Assembly: GCF_006439395.2 (NCBI RefSeq)
Contig: NZ_CP083950.1
Location: 4,092,001-4,156,000, forward strand
Reading direction: 5' to 3'
Origin: Mesorhizobium sp. B4-1-4
Lineage (GTDB): Bacteria; Pseudomonadota; Alphaproteobacteria; Rhizobiales; Rhizobiaceae
Length of the DNA stretch: 64,000 bases
A model generated the notes under the pieces. It saw only the letters and a program-made list of their open reading frames with translations. It had not been told where the DNA came from and did not search any database. This document shows positions 44,995 to 53,941 of the stretch, piece after piece; position 1 is the first letter of the stretch, and every line of letters starts with the position of its first letter. A program made the translations under genes and the position numbers.

Positions 44995-45909
44995 TCAGGG
45001 TTTTTGCGCTGGCCGGCTTTCCGGGATCGAGGTGAGCAATGTCTGGCGTGCCGACTTCAAGTGCTTGCGGCAGGCTGCGTCGACCTTGCCGAGATCGCGC
45101 GACTTGAGCGCCTCGATATAGGCAAGATGCTCGCCGACCGCGACTTCGTTGCGCTCGCGTTCCTGCGCCTTGTTCCACTGATAGTGGTAATGGAAGATCA
45201 TGGCGATGACGTCGTAGAAATCGACGATGAAGCGGTTGTGCGAGGCACGATGGATGAGCCGGTGGAAGCGCTCGTCCAGCTCCGAAAACGCGTTGAAGCG
45301 CGTGGCGATCTCGTCTGCCAGTTGGCGATGTTCGTGCTCCAGGCGGTCGAGATCGGCCCAGACAGGGCTATCCTGCGGCAGGGCGGCGAAGGCGGCCGCC
45401 GAGCGCAGCTCGAACATTTCGCGGATTTCGGTCAGTTCGAGCGCGAAGGCGCGGGTAAAACCCTTCAGAACCCAATGGCTGTTGCGGCGCTTCTCGATCA
45501 GGCCGAAGCGGGAGAAGCGGATCAGGAACTCGCGCACGCTGGTGGTGCCGACGCCGATCTCGCGCGCCAGTTCTAGCTCGTTGATCTGCATGCCGGCCTC
45601 GGCGCCGTCGGCGAGCAGCCGCCGCATGAAGGACCGCTCGATGATCTCGGCCAGCGTGTCGGTCTCTTCCTCCGGGAAGAAATCATCGGGACGCGGGTCG
45701 CGCAGCACCGTCTTGGCGCGCTTGTTCCAGGCGATCAGCCCGGTTTCCTCCATGCGTGAAAGGATGCTGCGCACCGTCGTGCGGCTGACGCCGAGCAGCG
45801 CGCCGAGTTCCGGTTCCGACGGCAGGCTGCGTGTCTCGTCAAGTAGCCTGAGGCAGCGGTTGTAGGCGTCCTTGTAGACGTTGTTGCTCTTCGACATCCC
45901 CTGACCCAT
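44995..45909 (-). CDS. GntR/FadR-type regulator with two winged-helix regions
   Basis: A protein of about 304 residues. The start is uncertain between Met at 45909 and 45897. Region one (about 8-60) has SEPELGALLGVSRTTVRSIL, a GntR helix-turn-helix. Region two (about 95-155) has LELAREIGVGTTSVREFLI and a wing. The FCD effector domain follows (about 160-290), with the family Asp and His residues in ELDERFHRLIHRAS and EHLAYIEAL. It is divergent from the UxaA-family gene and probably regulates the sugar-acid cluster. The tandem arrangement is unusual for this family. Confidence 0.85.
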   Translation of the reverse strand: MGQGMSKSNNVYKDAYNRCLRLLDETRSLPSEPELGALLGVSRTTVRSILSRMEETGLIAWNKRAKTVLRDPRPDDFFPEEETDTLAEIIERSFMRRLLADGAEAGMQINELELAREIGVGTTSVREFLIRFSRFGLIEKRRNSHWVLKGFTRAFALELTEIREMFELRSAAAFAALPQDSPVWADLDRLEHEHRQLADEIATRFNAFSELDERFHRLIHRASHNRFIVDFYDVIAMIFHYHYQWNKAQERERNEVAVGEHLAYIEALKSRDLGKVDAACRKHLKSARQTLLTSIPESRPAQKP

Positions 45910-46046
45910 CGATGCCGGCGCTTGCGGCGGCCGGCTTGAAGCGCAATATGACGTTCCCATGACCCTGAAAAGCGGAATCGCTTTCGCTGGAGTCGGTTCA
46001 TTGTTTGCAGCGCCACCACTTGCGCGGGGCACGCGGAACTGCTCGC

Positions 46047-46085
46047 GAAAAAACAATTGACGCAAAACTGTTTTTTCACGATAAA
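46047..46085 (+). promoter_or_regulatory. Promoter and operator-like repeat of the UxaA-family gene
   Basis: GAAAAAACA (46047-46055) and TGTTTTTTC (46069-46077) form an inverted repeat. It overlaps a promoter: -35 TTGACG (46057-46062), 17-bp spacer, -10 GATAAA (46080-46085). The right part TGTTTTTTCACGATAAA recurs with 14 of 17 identities at 48992-49008. Confidence 0.65.
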
Positions 46086-46149
46086 AGACATTAACTCTTA
46101 ACAGGCGCGTGTCAATGCGCGCATCCCAGGATCACCCAGGAAGCCGCCC

Positions 46150-47655
46150 GTGAACGTCTCGAACACCATTCTTCTGTCCCCCGCCGACAATGTCGCCGTT
46201 GCCAATGGCCGCATCGAGATCGGCACCGCGCTGCCGGGCGGCGCGCTTGCCACCGCCGTCATCGAGCCTGGCCATAAGGTGGCGATCAAGCCCATTCCGG
46301 CCGGCTCGGCGGTGGTCAAATACGCCCAGGCGATCGGCCGCGCCACGATAGACATCGCGCCGGGCGAGCATGTCCATTCGCACAATCTGGTTTTCGAGGC
46401 CGGCCGTCTGCCGGTGGTGCCGCCGAGCGAGGCCGAGCACGCGACCGAGGCCGACCGCGCCCGCACCTTCATGGGTTACCGCCGCGCCGACGGCCGCGCC
46501 GGCACACGCAACTTCATCGGCATCATCGCCAGCGTCAATTGCTCGGCCACTGTCTGTCACTCAATCGCCGACACTGCCAACCGGACCCTGCTGCCGAAAT
46601 ATCCCGGCATCGACGGCTTCGTGCCCATCGTCCACGGCCAGGGCTGCGGCATGAGCGGCACGGGCGACGGCATGATGGTGCTGCACCGCACGCTTGCGGG
46701 TTATGCCCGCCACCCGAATTTCGGTGGCGTGCTGATGGTCGGTCTCGGCTGCGAGGTCAACCAGCTGACCCTCTACGGCCAGAAGGGCGCCGCCGCCGGC
46801 AAGCGCCACTTCAACATCCAGGATGCCGGCGGGTCGCGCAAATCGGTGGAAAAGGCGCTGGGCGTGCTGGCCGAGATCGCAGAGGAAGTCGGCCAGTTGA
46901 AGCGCGAACCGATCCCGGTCAGCGAGATCGTCGTCGGCCTGCAGTGCGGCGGCTCCGACGGCATGTCGGGCATCACGGCCAATCCGGCATTGGGTGCGGC
47001 CGTCGACATCCTGGCCGGCGTCGGCGGCATCAGCATCCTCTCCGAGACGACGGAAATCTACGGCGCCGAACATCTGCTCGCCTATCGCGCGGCGACGCCC
47101 GAGATCGCCAGGAAGCTCGATGGCTACGTGAAATGGTGGGAAGACCATGTCGCCAAGCATGGCGCCTCGATCGACAACAATCCCTCGCCCGGCAACAAGC
47201 GCGGCGGCCTCACCACGATCCTGGAAAAATCGCTGGGCGCGGTCGCCAAGGGCGGCCAGACGCCGCTCAACGGCGTGTTCGGCTATGCCGAGAAGGTCAC
47301 CGGCAACGGATTGGTGTTCATGGACACGCCCGGCTACGACCCGGTCTCGGCCACCGGCCAGGTCGCGGGCGGCGCCAATGTCATCGTCTTCACCACCGGC
47401 CGCGGTTCCTGCTTCGGCTGCCGGCCGACACCGTCGATCAAGGTCGCCACCAACTCGACCATGTATCACCAAATGGAAGAGGACATGGACGTCAATTGCG
47501 GCGTCATCGCCTCGGGCGAAAAGACTATCGCCGGCATGGGCCGCGAGATTTTCGAACTGATCGTCGAGACGGCTTCCGGCCGCAAGACCAAGAGCGAGGA
47601 TTTTGGCTACGGCGATAACGAGTTCGTGCCCTGGCACCTCGGCGCGACGCTCTAG
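46150..47655 (+). CDS. UxaA-family hydrolase (altronate/galactarate dehydratase-like)
   Basis: A 501-residue protein starting at GTG (AGGA upstream). An N-terminal SAF domain (about 1-95, containing GHKVAIKPIPAGSAVVKY) precedes the large UxaA domain with VHGQGCGMSG, GLGCEVNQL, GLQCGGSDGMSGITANPA and GRGSCFGCRPTPSIKVATN. Cysteines and His in these segments are typical metal ligands. The family dehydrates sugar acids such as D-altronate. It is followed by an aldo/keto reductase and sugar transporter. Confidence 0.92.
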   Translation: MNVSNTILLSPADNVAVANGRIEIGTALPGGALATAVIEPGHKVAIKPIPAGSAVVKYAQAIGRATIDIAPGEHVHSHNLVFEAGRLPVVPPSEAEHATEADRARTFMGYRRADGRAGTRNFIGIIASVNCSATVCHSIADTANRTLLPKYPGIDGFVPIVHGQGCGMSGTGDGMMVLHRTLAGYARHPNFGGVLMVGLGCEVNQLTLYGQKGAAAGKRHFNIQDAGGSRKSVEKALGVLAEIAEEVGQLKREPIPVSEIVVGLQCGGSDGMSGITANPALGAAVDILAGVGGISILSETTEIYGAEHLLAYRAATPEIARKLDGYVKWWEDHVAKHGASIDNNPSPGNKRGGLTTILEKSLGAVAKGGQTPLNGVFGYAEKVTGNGLVFMDTPGYDPVSATGQVAGGANVIVFTTGRGSCFGCRPTPSIKVATNSTMYHQMEEDMDVNCGVIASGEKTIAGMGREIFELIVETASGRKTKSEDFGYGDNEFVPWHLGATL

Positions 47656-47669
47656 CTCTTTGCATTGGC

Positions 47670-47707
47670 GCAATTCCGGAACGGCGACGAACTTTTCCCG
47701 GAATTGC
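47670..47707. repeat. Dispersed GCAATTCC repeat, copy 2
   Basis: GCAATTCCGG pairs with CCGGAATTGC; the intervening AACTTTTCCC is the inverse of the 10794-10838 copy's GGAAAAGT. Located between the UxaA-family and aldo/keto reductase genes. Confidence 0.6.
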
Positions 47708-47749
47708 CCTGGATGATATCTTGGTTCCGCGCAATGGAGGAGGTTGTGC

Positions 47750-48748
47750 ATGGAAAAACGCCGCATCGGCCGGACGCCGCTCGAGGTCACCGAGGTCAGC
47801 TTCGGCGGCGCCGCGATCGGCGGCCTCTACCGCGCCTGTTCGCGCGAGGCGGCTATGGAGACGCTGCAAGGCGCCTGGGATGCGGGCCTGCGCTATTTCG
47901 ACACCGCGCCCTTCTACGGTTTCGGCCTGTCGGAACGGCGCTTCGGCGATTTCCTGCGCTACAAGCCGCGCGATTCCTATGTCTTGTCCACCAAGGTCGG
48001 CCGCCTGTTCCGCCCGGTCCCTGAAGACCAGGTTCCCGACCACTCCTATGTCGATCCCCTGCCCTTCGCGCTGGACTATGACTATTCCTATGACGGCATC
48101 ATGCGGTCGGTCGACTTCAGCTACGCACGGCTCGGCCTGAACAGAATAGACATACTCTACGTGCATGACATCGGCGTCTACACGCATGGCGTCGAGAAGA
48201 CCAAGTTGCACTTTCGCCAGTTGATGGATAGTGGGCTCAAGGCACTCGAGGAGCTTAAGGGGGCCGGCACCATTTCCGCCTATGGGCTCGGCGTCAACGA
48301 GGTCCAAATCTGCCTCGACGTGATGCGCCGGGCGCCGCTCGACTGCATCCTGCTCGCCAGCCGTTACTCCTTGCTCGACCGCAGCGCGGAAGCCGAACTG
48401 CTGCCGCTGTGCCGGGCGCAGCAGACGTCGCTGGTCATAGGCGGTGTCTTCAATTCCGGCATATTGGCGACCGGACCAGTGCAAGGCGCGCATTTCGACT
48501 ACCAGCCCGCCAGCCGGGACGTGCTCGACCGGGTCGACGCCATGGAGGAAATCGCCGACGAGGGCGGTTATCCGCTGACCGCTGCCGCGTTCCAGTTTCC
48601 CCTGCACGAGCCAGCGGTCGCAACCGTGCTGACCGGCACCGCCAAGCTGGCGAACCTGACACGCAACCTCGAACTGCTCGATATCGACGTGCCGGAGACG
48701 GAATACGCCAAATATCGTCCCTACACGGTGGTACAGAGACTGGCGTGA
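47750..48748 (+). CDS. Aldo/keto reductase (L-fucose / D-threo-aldose dehydrogenase-like)
   Basis: A 332-residue AKR with GGAGGAGGT ahead of the ATG at 47750. The N-terminal EKRRIGRTPLEVTEVSFGGAA, catalytic FDTAPFYGFGLSE (Asp, Tyr), STKVGR (Lys) and the VHDIG segment (His) are intact. This is the branch containing D-threo-aldose 1-dehydrogenase, L-fucose dehydrogenase and pyridoxal 4-dehydrogenase. In this cluster it may oxidise an imported aldose to its lactone. Confidence 0.87.
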   Translation: MEKRRIGRTPLEVTEVSFGGAAIGGLYRACSREAAMETLQGAWDAGLRYFDTAPFYGFGLSERRFGDFLRYKPRDSYVLSTKVGRLFRPVPEDQVPDHSYVDPLPFALDYDYSYDGIMRSVDFSYARLGLNRIDILYVHDIGVYTHGVEKTKLHFRQLMDSGLKALEELKGAGTISAYGLGVNEVQICLDVMRRAPLDCILLASRYSLLDRSAEAELLPLCRAQQTSLVIGGVFNSGILATGPVQGAHFDYQPASRDVLDRVDAMEEIADEGGYPLTAAAFQFPLHEPAVATVLTGTAKLANLTRNLELLDIDVPETEYAKYRPYTVVQRLA

Positions 48749-48817
48749 GCGGCCACCCCGACAGACCGGAGGGAGGTTTCACTGCACAAATCCGTCAGCC
48801 ACAAATAAGAATGAACA

Positions 48818-48854
48818 TTCCATATTGACTAAGATATGGAATTAACGTTCCATA
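48818..48854. promoter_or_regulatory. TTCCATA repeats and palindrome
   Basis: TTCCATA occurs at 48818-48824 and again at 48848-48854, exactly 30 bp apart. The second copy is also the right arm of a palindrome, TATGGAA-TTAACG-TTCCATA (48835-48854). The layout fits a protein binding on one face of the helix. Confidence 0.6.
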
Positions 48855-48972
48855 CATCGACGGAGCGGAACGGGAGCGTTTTGATAGTGCCAAGGAGCGC
48901 GGCGTGTGAATATGTCAGTGCCTGCCATGGGAACGAGGCGTGAAACACCGCTTGCGTCGGTCGGATCGATGC

Positions 48973-49008
48973 ATTATCAAAACAGGGCAATTGTTTTTTA
49001 TTGATAAA
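48973..49008. promoter_or_regulatory. AT-rich palindrome shared with the uxaA promoter
   Basis: TTATCAAAACA and TGTTTTTTATTGATAA form an imperfect inverted repeat. TGTTTTTTATTGATAAA matches 46069-46085 in 14 of 17 bases. Probably the binding site or promoter element of the same regulator. Confidence 0.6.
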
Positions 49009-49080
49009 GTTCCGTTTGGGCCGCGCCTATCCAAACAGAACTTCCGTGACGTTTCACCGGGCGACTAGGGAGGAATACCT

Positions 49081-50076
49081 ATGAACTTCGTGACCAGCAT
49101 TCTCAATCGCCGCGCTGTGGTGGCGCTCGCAGCCGTCTCCATGCTCGCCGGCGTGATGCACTCGGCTCCGGCTTCGGCGGCTGACGTGACCATTCCGATC
49201 ATCGTCAAGGACACCACGTCCTTCTACTGGCAGATCGTTCTGGCCGGTGCCCGCAAGGCCGGCAAGGATCTCGGCGTCAACGTGCCGGAACTCGGCGCCC
49301 AGGCCGAAACCGACGTCAACGGCCAGATCTCCATCCTTGAGAATGCCGTCGCCGGCAACCCGGCCGCCGTCGTCATCGCGCCGACGGAAGCCAAGGCGCT
49401 AGGCAAGCCGATCGACGAAGCCGCCGCCAAGGTCAAGATCATCGGCATCGACTCAAGCGCCGATTCCAAGGCCTTCACTTCCTTCCTCACCACCGACAAT
49501 GTGCAGGGCGGCCGCGTCGCGGCGGACGGTCTTGCAGCGGCCATCGGCGCCGCCAATGGCGGCAAGGTCGAAGGCAAGGTTGCCCTGATCACCGCGCTCC
49601 CCGGGGCCGGCTCGCTCGAGCAGCGCGCCCAGGGCTTCAAGGAAGAGCTCAAGGCCAAGTATCCCGGCCTTGATCTGATCGCTGACAAATATGCCGACGG
49701 CCAGGCCACCACCGGCCTCAACATCGCGACCGACCTGATCACCGCCAATCCGGACCTGAAGGGCATCTTCGCGTCCAACCTGATCATGGCGCAGGGCGTC
49801 GGCCAGGCGGTCGCCGAGAACAAGCTTGCCGGCAAGGTCGCGCTGATCGGTTTCGACAGCGACGAGAAGCTGATCAAGTTCCTGAATGACGGCGTCATTT
49901 CCGGCCTCGTCGTCCAGGATCCTTACCGGATGGGCTATGACGGCATCAAGACCGCGCTTGCCGCGTCCAAGGGCGAGAAGGTCGAGGCCAATGTCGACAC
50001 CGGCGCCAATCTGGTCACCAAGGCCAACATGAAGGAACCCAAGATCGACGCGCTGCTCAATCCGAAGCTCAACTGA
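49081..50076 (+). CDS. RbsB-type periplasmic sugar-binding protein
   Basis: A 331-residue CUT2 binding protein with a good ribosome site and a signal peptide of about 34 residues ending at ASA-ADV. The mature protein follows the periplasmic_binding_4 pattern: FYWQIVLAGARKAGKDLGV, NAVAGNPAAVVIAPTE, IDSSADSKAF and VALIGFDSDEK. The ligand is a pentose or hexose, not further known. A strong hairpin follows, which can favour excess binding protein. Confidence 0.93.
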   Translation: MNFVTSILNRRAVVALAAVSMLAGVMHSAPASAADVTIPIIVKDTTSFYWQIVLAGARKAGKDLGVNVPELGAQAETDVNGQISILENAVAGNPAAVVIAPTEAKALGKPIDEAAAKVKIIGIDSSADSKAFTSFLTTDNVQGGRVAADGLAAAIGAANGGKVEGKVALITALPGAGSLEQRAQGFKEELKAKYPGLDLIADKYADGQATTGLNIATDLITANPDLKGIFASNLIMAQGVGQAVAENKLAGKVALIGFDSDEKLIKFLNDGVISGLVVQDPYRMGYDGIKTALAASKGEKVEANVDTGANLVTKANMKEPKIDALLNPKLN

Positions 50077-50094
50077 GCATCAGCACGGAAACAT

Positions 50095-50122
50095 GGTTTC
50101 CGGGGCCCCGGCCCCGGAAACC
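50095..50122 (+). terminator. Intra-operon hairpin after the binding-protein gene
   Basis: GGTTTCCGGGGCC pairs with GGCCCCGGAAACC. There is no U-tract, so it probably acts as mRNA stabiliser or partial attenuator, giving more binding protein than ATPase. Confidence 0.65.
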
Positions 50123-50240
50123 AACGTATATCGCTTGGAAATCCGCCGCCTTGAGCTAGGCTGCTCCGGCGAGAGTTCCAAAGCCTCGCAGCGCGCCAAA
50201 TCGTGAGGCCAATCTGGGAGGCCAGTCTGGGAGGACTGTC

Positions 50241-51794
50241 ATGACATCGACCGCGCAAGACCTGCACCCTGCCCCCGTGCTGGAGCCCGGCAGGCCGATC
50301 CTGGAACTGCGCGGCCTCGAGAAGAAATATCCGGGCACCCACGCGCTGAAGCCGGTCAACCTCGCCTTAAAGTCGGGCGAGATCCACGCCATCGTCGGCG
50401 AGAATGGTGCCGGCAAATCCACCTTGATCAAGCTGCTAACCGGCGTCATGCCGCGCACCTCCGGCGAGGTGATCTGGGAAGGCAAGCCGGCAGCGCTCGC
50501 GACCCCGCACGAGGCGATGGAGCTGGGCATCAACGCCGTCCACCAGGAGGTCGTGCTCTGCCGTCACCTGACCGTCGCCGCCAATATGTTCCTCGGCGAG
50601 GAGAATTCGCGCTTCGGCATCCTGCAGCAGCGCGCCATGGTCAAGGAAGCGCAGAAGATCATCGACGGTCTCGGCTTCGACCTGCCCGCGCATGTCACTC
50701 TTGGCGACCTCACTATCGGGCAGCAACAGCTGATCGCCGCCGCCCGCGCCACCGTGCGCGGCACCAAATTCCTGATCTTCGACGAGCCGACCGCTTACCT
50801 GACCCGCAAGGAGGCCGACCAGCTCTTCACCCTGATCCGCCGGCTGAAGTCCGAGGGCGTGACCATCATCTATATCAGCCACCGCATGGAGGAAGTCTTC
50901 GAACTGGCCGATCGCGTCTCCGTGCTGCGCGACGGCACGCTGGTCGGCACCAGGAACATCAGTGAGACCAACGACGCCGAACTGGTCAAGCTGATGATCA
51001 ACCGCTCGATCGAACAGATCTACCACAAGGAGCATTTCACGCCGGGCGCCGCGATCATCGAGGCCAGGAACCTCTCGGGCAAGGGCTTCGAGAACGTCTC
51101 GATGACAGTCCGCGCCGGCGAGATCGTCGGGCTCTACGGCCTGATCGGCGCCGGACGCAGTGAATTCGTCACCACGCTCTACGGCCGCCACCGCAAATCG
51201 GCTGGCCAGATCCTGTGGGGGGGCAAGGACGTCCAGATCAATTCCGAGCATGATGCCATCAAGCTCGGCATGGCGCTGGCGCCGGAAAGCCGCCGCGACC
51301 AGGGCCTCTGCCTCAACCTGCCGGTCGGCCTCAACCTCAACCTGCCGATCTACAAGCGCATCTCCAACAATCTCTTGATCTCCGGCGCCCAGGAAAAGAC
51401 CCAGGCCGACCGCCAGATCGCCGATCTCAGGATCAAGACGCCGACACGCAATGCATTGGCCTCCAGCCTGTCGGGCGGTAACCAGCAGAAGATCGTCATC
51501 GGCAAGTGGCTGGCCCATGGCGCCAAGTTGTTCATCTTCGACGAGCCGACGGTCGGCGTCGACGTCGGCACCAAGGCCGAGATCTACCGCCTGTTCAGCG
51601 CGCTCCTGTCGAAAGGCGCCGGCATCATCCTGATCTCGTCCTATTTGCCGGAGGTCTATGAACTGGCCGACACACTGCACGTGTTCCGCCGCGGCAAGCT
51701 GGTGGCGACGCATGGGTTTCGAACCGCCGATCACGAGGACATTCTCACACAGGCGCTCGCCGAGAAACAAGAAAAGCTGGGAGGAAAGATATGA
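50241..51794 (+). CDS. Sugar ABC transporter ATP-binding protein (RbsA-type, two ATPase domains)
   Basis: A 517-residue CUT2 ATPase. First half: Walker A GENGAGKSTL, signature region LTIGQQQLIAAAR, Walker B FLIFDEPTAYL and H-loop ISHRMEE. Second half: degenerate Walker A GLIGAGRSEF, signature SGGNQQKIVIGKWL and Walker B FIFDEPTVGVD. GGGAGG lies upstream of the ATG. It overlaps the permease gene by 4 bp. Confidence 0.95.
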   Translation: MTSTAQDLHPAPVLEPGRPILELRGLEKKYPGTHALKPVNLALKSGEIHAIVGENGAGKSTLIKLLTGVMPRTSGEVIWEGKPAALATPHEAMELGINAVHQEVVLCRHLTVAANMFLGEENSRFGILQQRAMVKEAQKIIDGLGFDLPAHVTLGDLTIGQQQLIAAARATVRGTKFLIFDEPTAYLTRKEADQLFTLIRRLKSEGVTIIYISHRMEEVFELADRVSVLRDGTLVGTRNISETNDAELVKLMINRSIEQIYHKEHFTPGAAIIEARNLSGKGFENVSMTVRAGEIVGLYGLIGAGRSEFVTTLYGRHRKSAGQILWGGKDVQINSEHDAIKLGMALAPESRRDQGLCLNLPVGLNLNLPIYKRISNNLLISGAQEKTQADRQIADLRIKTPTRNALASSLSGGNQQKIVIGKWLAHGAKLFIFDEPTVGVDVGTKAEIYRLFSALLSKGAGIILISSYLPEVYELADTLHVFRRGKLVATHGFRTADHEDILTQALAEKQEKLGGKI

Positions 51795-52759
51795 GCACCG
51801 AGGCGATTCCTGCCGAAAAACCGAAGCGCAACTATAACGCCCTGTTCGGGTTGACGCTGCTGGCGCTGCTGGTGCTACTCTGGGTCATCCTGTCGCTGGC
51901 GACATCGAGCTTCGCCTCGGCCAACAACATCTCGAACCTTTTGCGTCAGGGCTCGATGATCGCCATCCTGGCTGTCGGCCAGACCTTCGTCATCATCACC
52001 GGCGGCATCGATCTGTCCGTCGGCGCCGTGGTCGGCTTCGCCACCGTCATTGCAGCAATGCTGATCAATGCCGGCGTCCCGGTTTTTCTCGCCATCCTGC
52101 TCACCCTGCTGGTCGGCGTCGCCATCGGCCTCTTCCATGGCTTTGGCATCGTCAAGATGGGCCTCCCGCCCTTCATCATCACGCTGGCGACGCTGACGTC
52201 GCTGCGCGGCATCGGCCTTCTGATGACCAATGGCAATTCGATCTCGATCAACAATGATGCCTTCCAGGAATTCTCGCGCAATTCCTTCCTCGGCATCCCC
52301 AATCTGTTCTGGATGGTTCTTCTGGTCGGCGTTCCCGCCTATGTCTTCCTGCACCATAGCCGCTGGGGCCGGTATCTCTTTTCGGTCGGCTCGAATGCCG
52401 AGGCCTCGCGCCTGTCGGGCGTCAATGTCCAGCGCACCATCTTCATGGCCTACACGCTGTCGGGTCTCTGCGCGGCGTTCGTTGGTGTGCTGCTCGCGTC
52501 GCGCATCGGCATCGGCAATCCGACCCAGGCCGAGGGCTGGGAACTGCAGGCGATCGCCTCGTCGGTGATCGGCGGCACCTCGCTGTTTGGCGCCGTCGGC
52601 TCGGTGCACGGGCCACTGCTCGGCGCCTTCATCTTGGCCACCATCAACAACGGTGCCAACCTGCTCAACGTCAACGCCTTCTGGCAGCGTGTCATCACCG
52701 GCGTGCTGATCATCGTCATCGTCTATTTCGACGGTCTGCGCCGCCGCGGCGGCAAGTAG
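51791..52759 (+). CDS. Sugar ABC transporter permease (RbsC-type)
   Basis: A 322-residue membrane protein with 8-10 helices. Family markers are AVGQTFVIITGGIDLSVGAV, the EAA-like loop VGSNAEASRLSGVNVQR and EGWELQAIASSVIGGTSLFG. It completes the CUT2 importer with the two preceding genes. Confidence 0.95.
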   Translation: MSTEAIPAEKPKRNYNALFGLTLLALLVLLWVILSLATSSFASANNISNLLRQGSMIAILAVGQTFVIITGGIDLSVGAVVGFATVIAAMLINAGVPVFLAILLTLLVGVAIGLFHGFGIVKMGLPPFIITLATLTSLRGIGLLMTNGNSISINNDAFQEFSRNSFLGIPNLFWMVLLVGVPAYVFLHHSRWGRYLFSVGSNAEASRLSGVNVQRTIFMAYTLSGLCAAFVGVLLASRIGIGNPTQAEGWELQAIASSVIGGTSLFGAVGSVHGPLLGAFILATINNGANLLNVNAFWQRVITGVLIIVIVYFDGLRRRGGK

Positions 52760-52833
52760 CCAACGAACCGAAAATCGATCGCCGGCCCTGTATCGAGACG
52801 GGGCGGCTTTTCGTAAACCGACTGGACTGAAAT

Positions 52834-53850
52834 ATGAGAGCCGTCGTCTGCCGCTCACCCGGCGACCTTGTCCTGGAAAACCACCCCGCGCCCGGCTCGC
52901 CACCTCCCGGCTGGGCTCTGGTGGCGGTCAGCCATGTCGGCATCTGCGGCACCGACTATCATATCTTCGAAGGCAAGCACCCGTTCCTCACCTACCCCCG
53001 CATCATGGGCCACGAGGTATCGGGGACGATCATCGAGACCGGTGAAGGCGTCGATCTGGCCATTGGCGAACCGGTGGTCATCAACCCCTATCTTTCCTGC
53101 GGCAGGTGCATCGCCTGCCGGCATGGCAAGCCGAACTGCTGTGTGCGGATCGAAGTGCTCGGTGTCCATCGTGACGGCGCCATGTGCGACCAGATCCTGG
53201 TGCCGGCGCAAAACCTCTACCCGGCCAACGGCCTGTCGCTCGCCGACGCCGCCGCCGTGGAGTTCCTGGCCATCGGCGCGCATGCCGTGCGTCGCTCGCG
53301 CGCCGATCCCGGCGCCCGCACGCTGGTCATCGGCGCCGGTCCGATCGGGCTTGGCGCCGGCATCTTCGCCCGGATCGCCGGGCTCGATGTGACGCTGCTC
53401 GATATGAGCAGCGAAAGACTGAATTTTGCCGCGAACGAACTCGGCTTCCCGATCCTCGATGGATCACGCGGCGCGGCATCCGATCTGGTCAGGGAGGCGA
53501 CGTCAGGCGAAGGGTTCGACGTGGTCTTCGACGCCACCGGCAACACCCAGTCGGTGAAGTCGGCCTTCGCCCATGTCGCGCATGGCGGGACCCTGGTGCT
53601 GGTCAGCGTCGTCAATGATGACATCGCCTTCTCCGACCCGGAGTTCCACAAACGGGAGATGACGCTGATCGGCAGCCGCAATGCCTTGCGCGCCGACTTC
53701 GATCACGTCGCCGTTTCGATCCGCAGCGGCGCCGTGCCGTTGGCCAAGCTGATTACCAACCGGACGACATTGGCCGATACGCCGTCCGATCTCGCCCGCT
53801 GGGCACATGAAAAATCCGGCCTGATCAAGGCCGTGATCGAGGTCGGATAA
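52834..53850 (+). CDS. Zinc-dependent alcohol dehydrogenase (sugar-acid 5-dehydrogenase-like)
   Basis: A 338-residue MDR enzyme. Catalytic zinc ligands are in GICGTDYHIFEGKH (Cys), MGHEVSG (His, Glu). Structural zinc is held by the four Cys of CGRCIACRHGKPNCC. The cofactor loop is VIGAGPIGLGAGI. Relatives include L-galactonate 5-dehydrogenase and L-gulonate 5-dehydrogenase. Downstream of the transporter after 74 bp, it likely oxidises a sugar acid made from the imported sugar. Confidence 0.88.
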   Translation: MRAVVCRSPGDLVLENHPAPGSPPPGWALVAVSHVGICGTDYHIFEGKHPFLTYPRIMGHEVSGTIIETGEGVDLAIGEPVVINPYLSCGRCIACRHGKPNCCVRIEVLGVHRDGAMCDQILVPAQNLYPANGLSLADAAAVEFLAIGAHAVRRSRADPGARTLVIGAGPIGLGAGIFARIAGLDVTLLDMSSERLNFAANELGFPILDGSRGAASDLVREATSGEGFDVVFDATGNTQSVKSAFAHVAHGGTLVLVSVVNDDIAFSDPEFHKREMTLIGSRNALRADFDHVAVSIRSGAVPLAKLITNRTTLADTPSDLARWAHEKSGLIKAVIEVG

Positions 53851-53941
53851 GATATCCGTTCCAACACGAGATTCGGCCGATCGTTGAGTGGGGACCTTGG
53901 CAGATCGCTGCCTTGGCAACTGGCCGAAACACCTATCGCTT

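Larger units (their letters stand above)
48749..49080. other. Regulatory region of the RbsBAC-like transporter
   Basis: A 332-bp gap with no gene. It holds the TTCCATA repeats (48818-48854), the AT-rich motif shared with the uxaA promoter (48973-49008) and a GGGAGGAA ribosome site for the binding protein. Confidence 0.65.

Noticed and set aside
46561..47790. 409-codon minus-strand frame
   Set aside because: Antisense to the UxaA-family gene, whose motifs are unmistakable.
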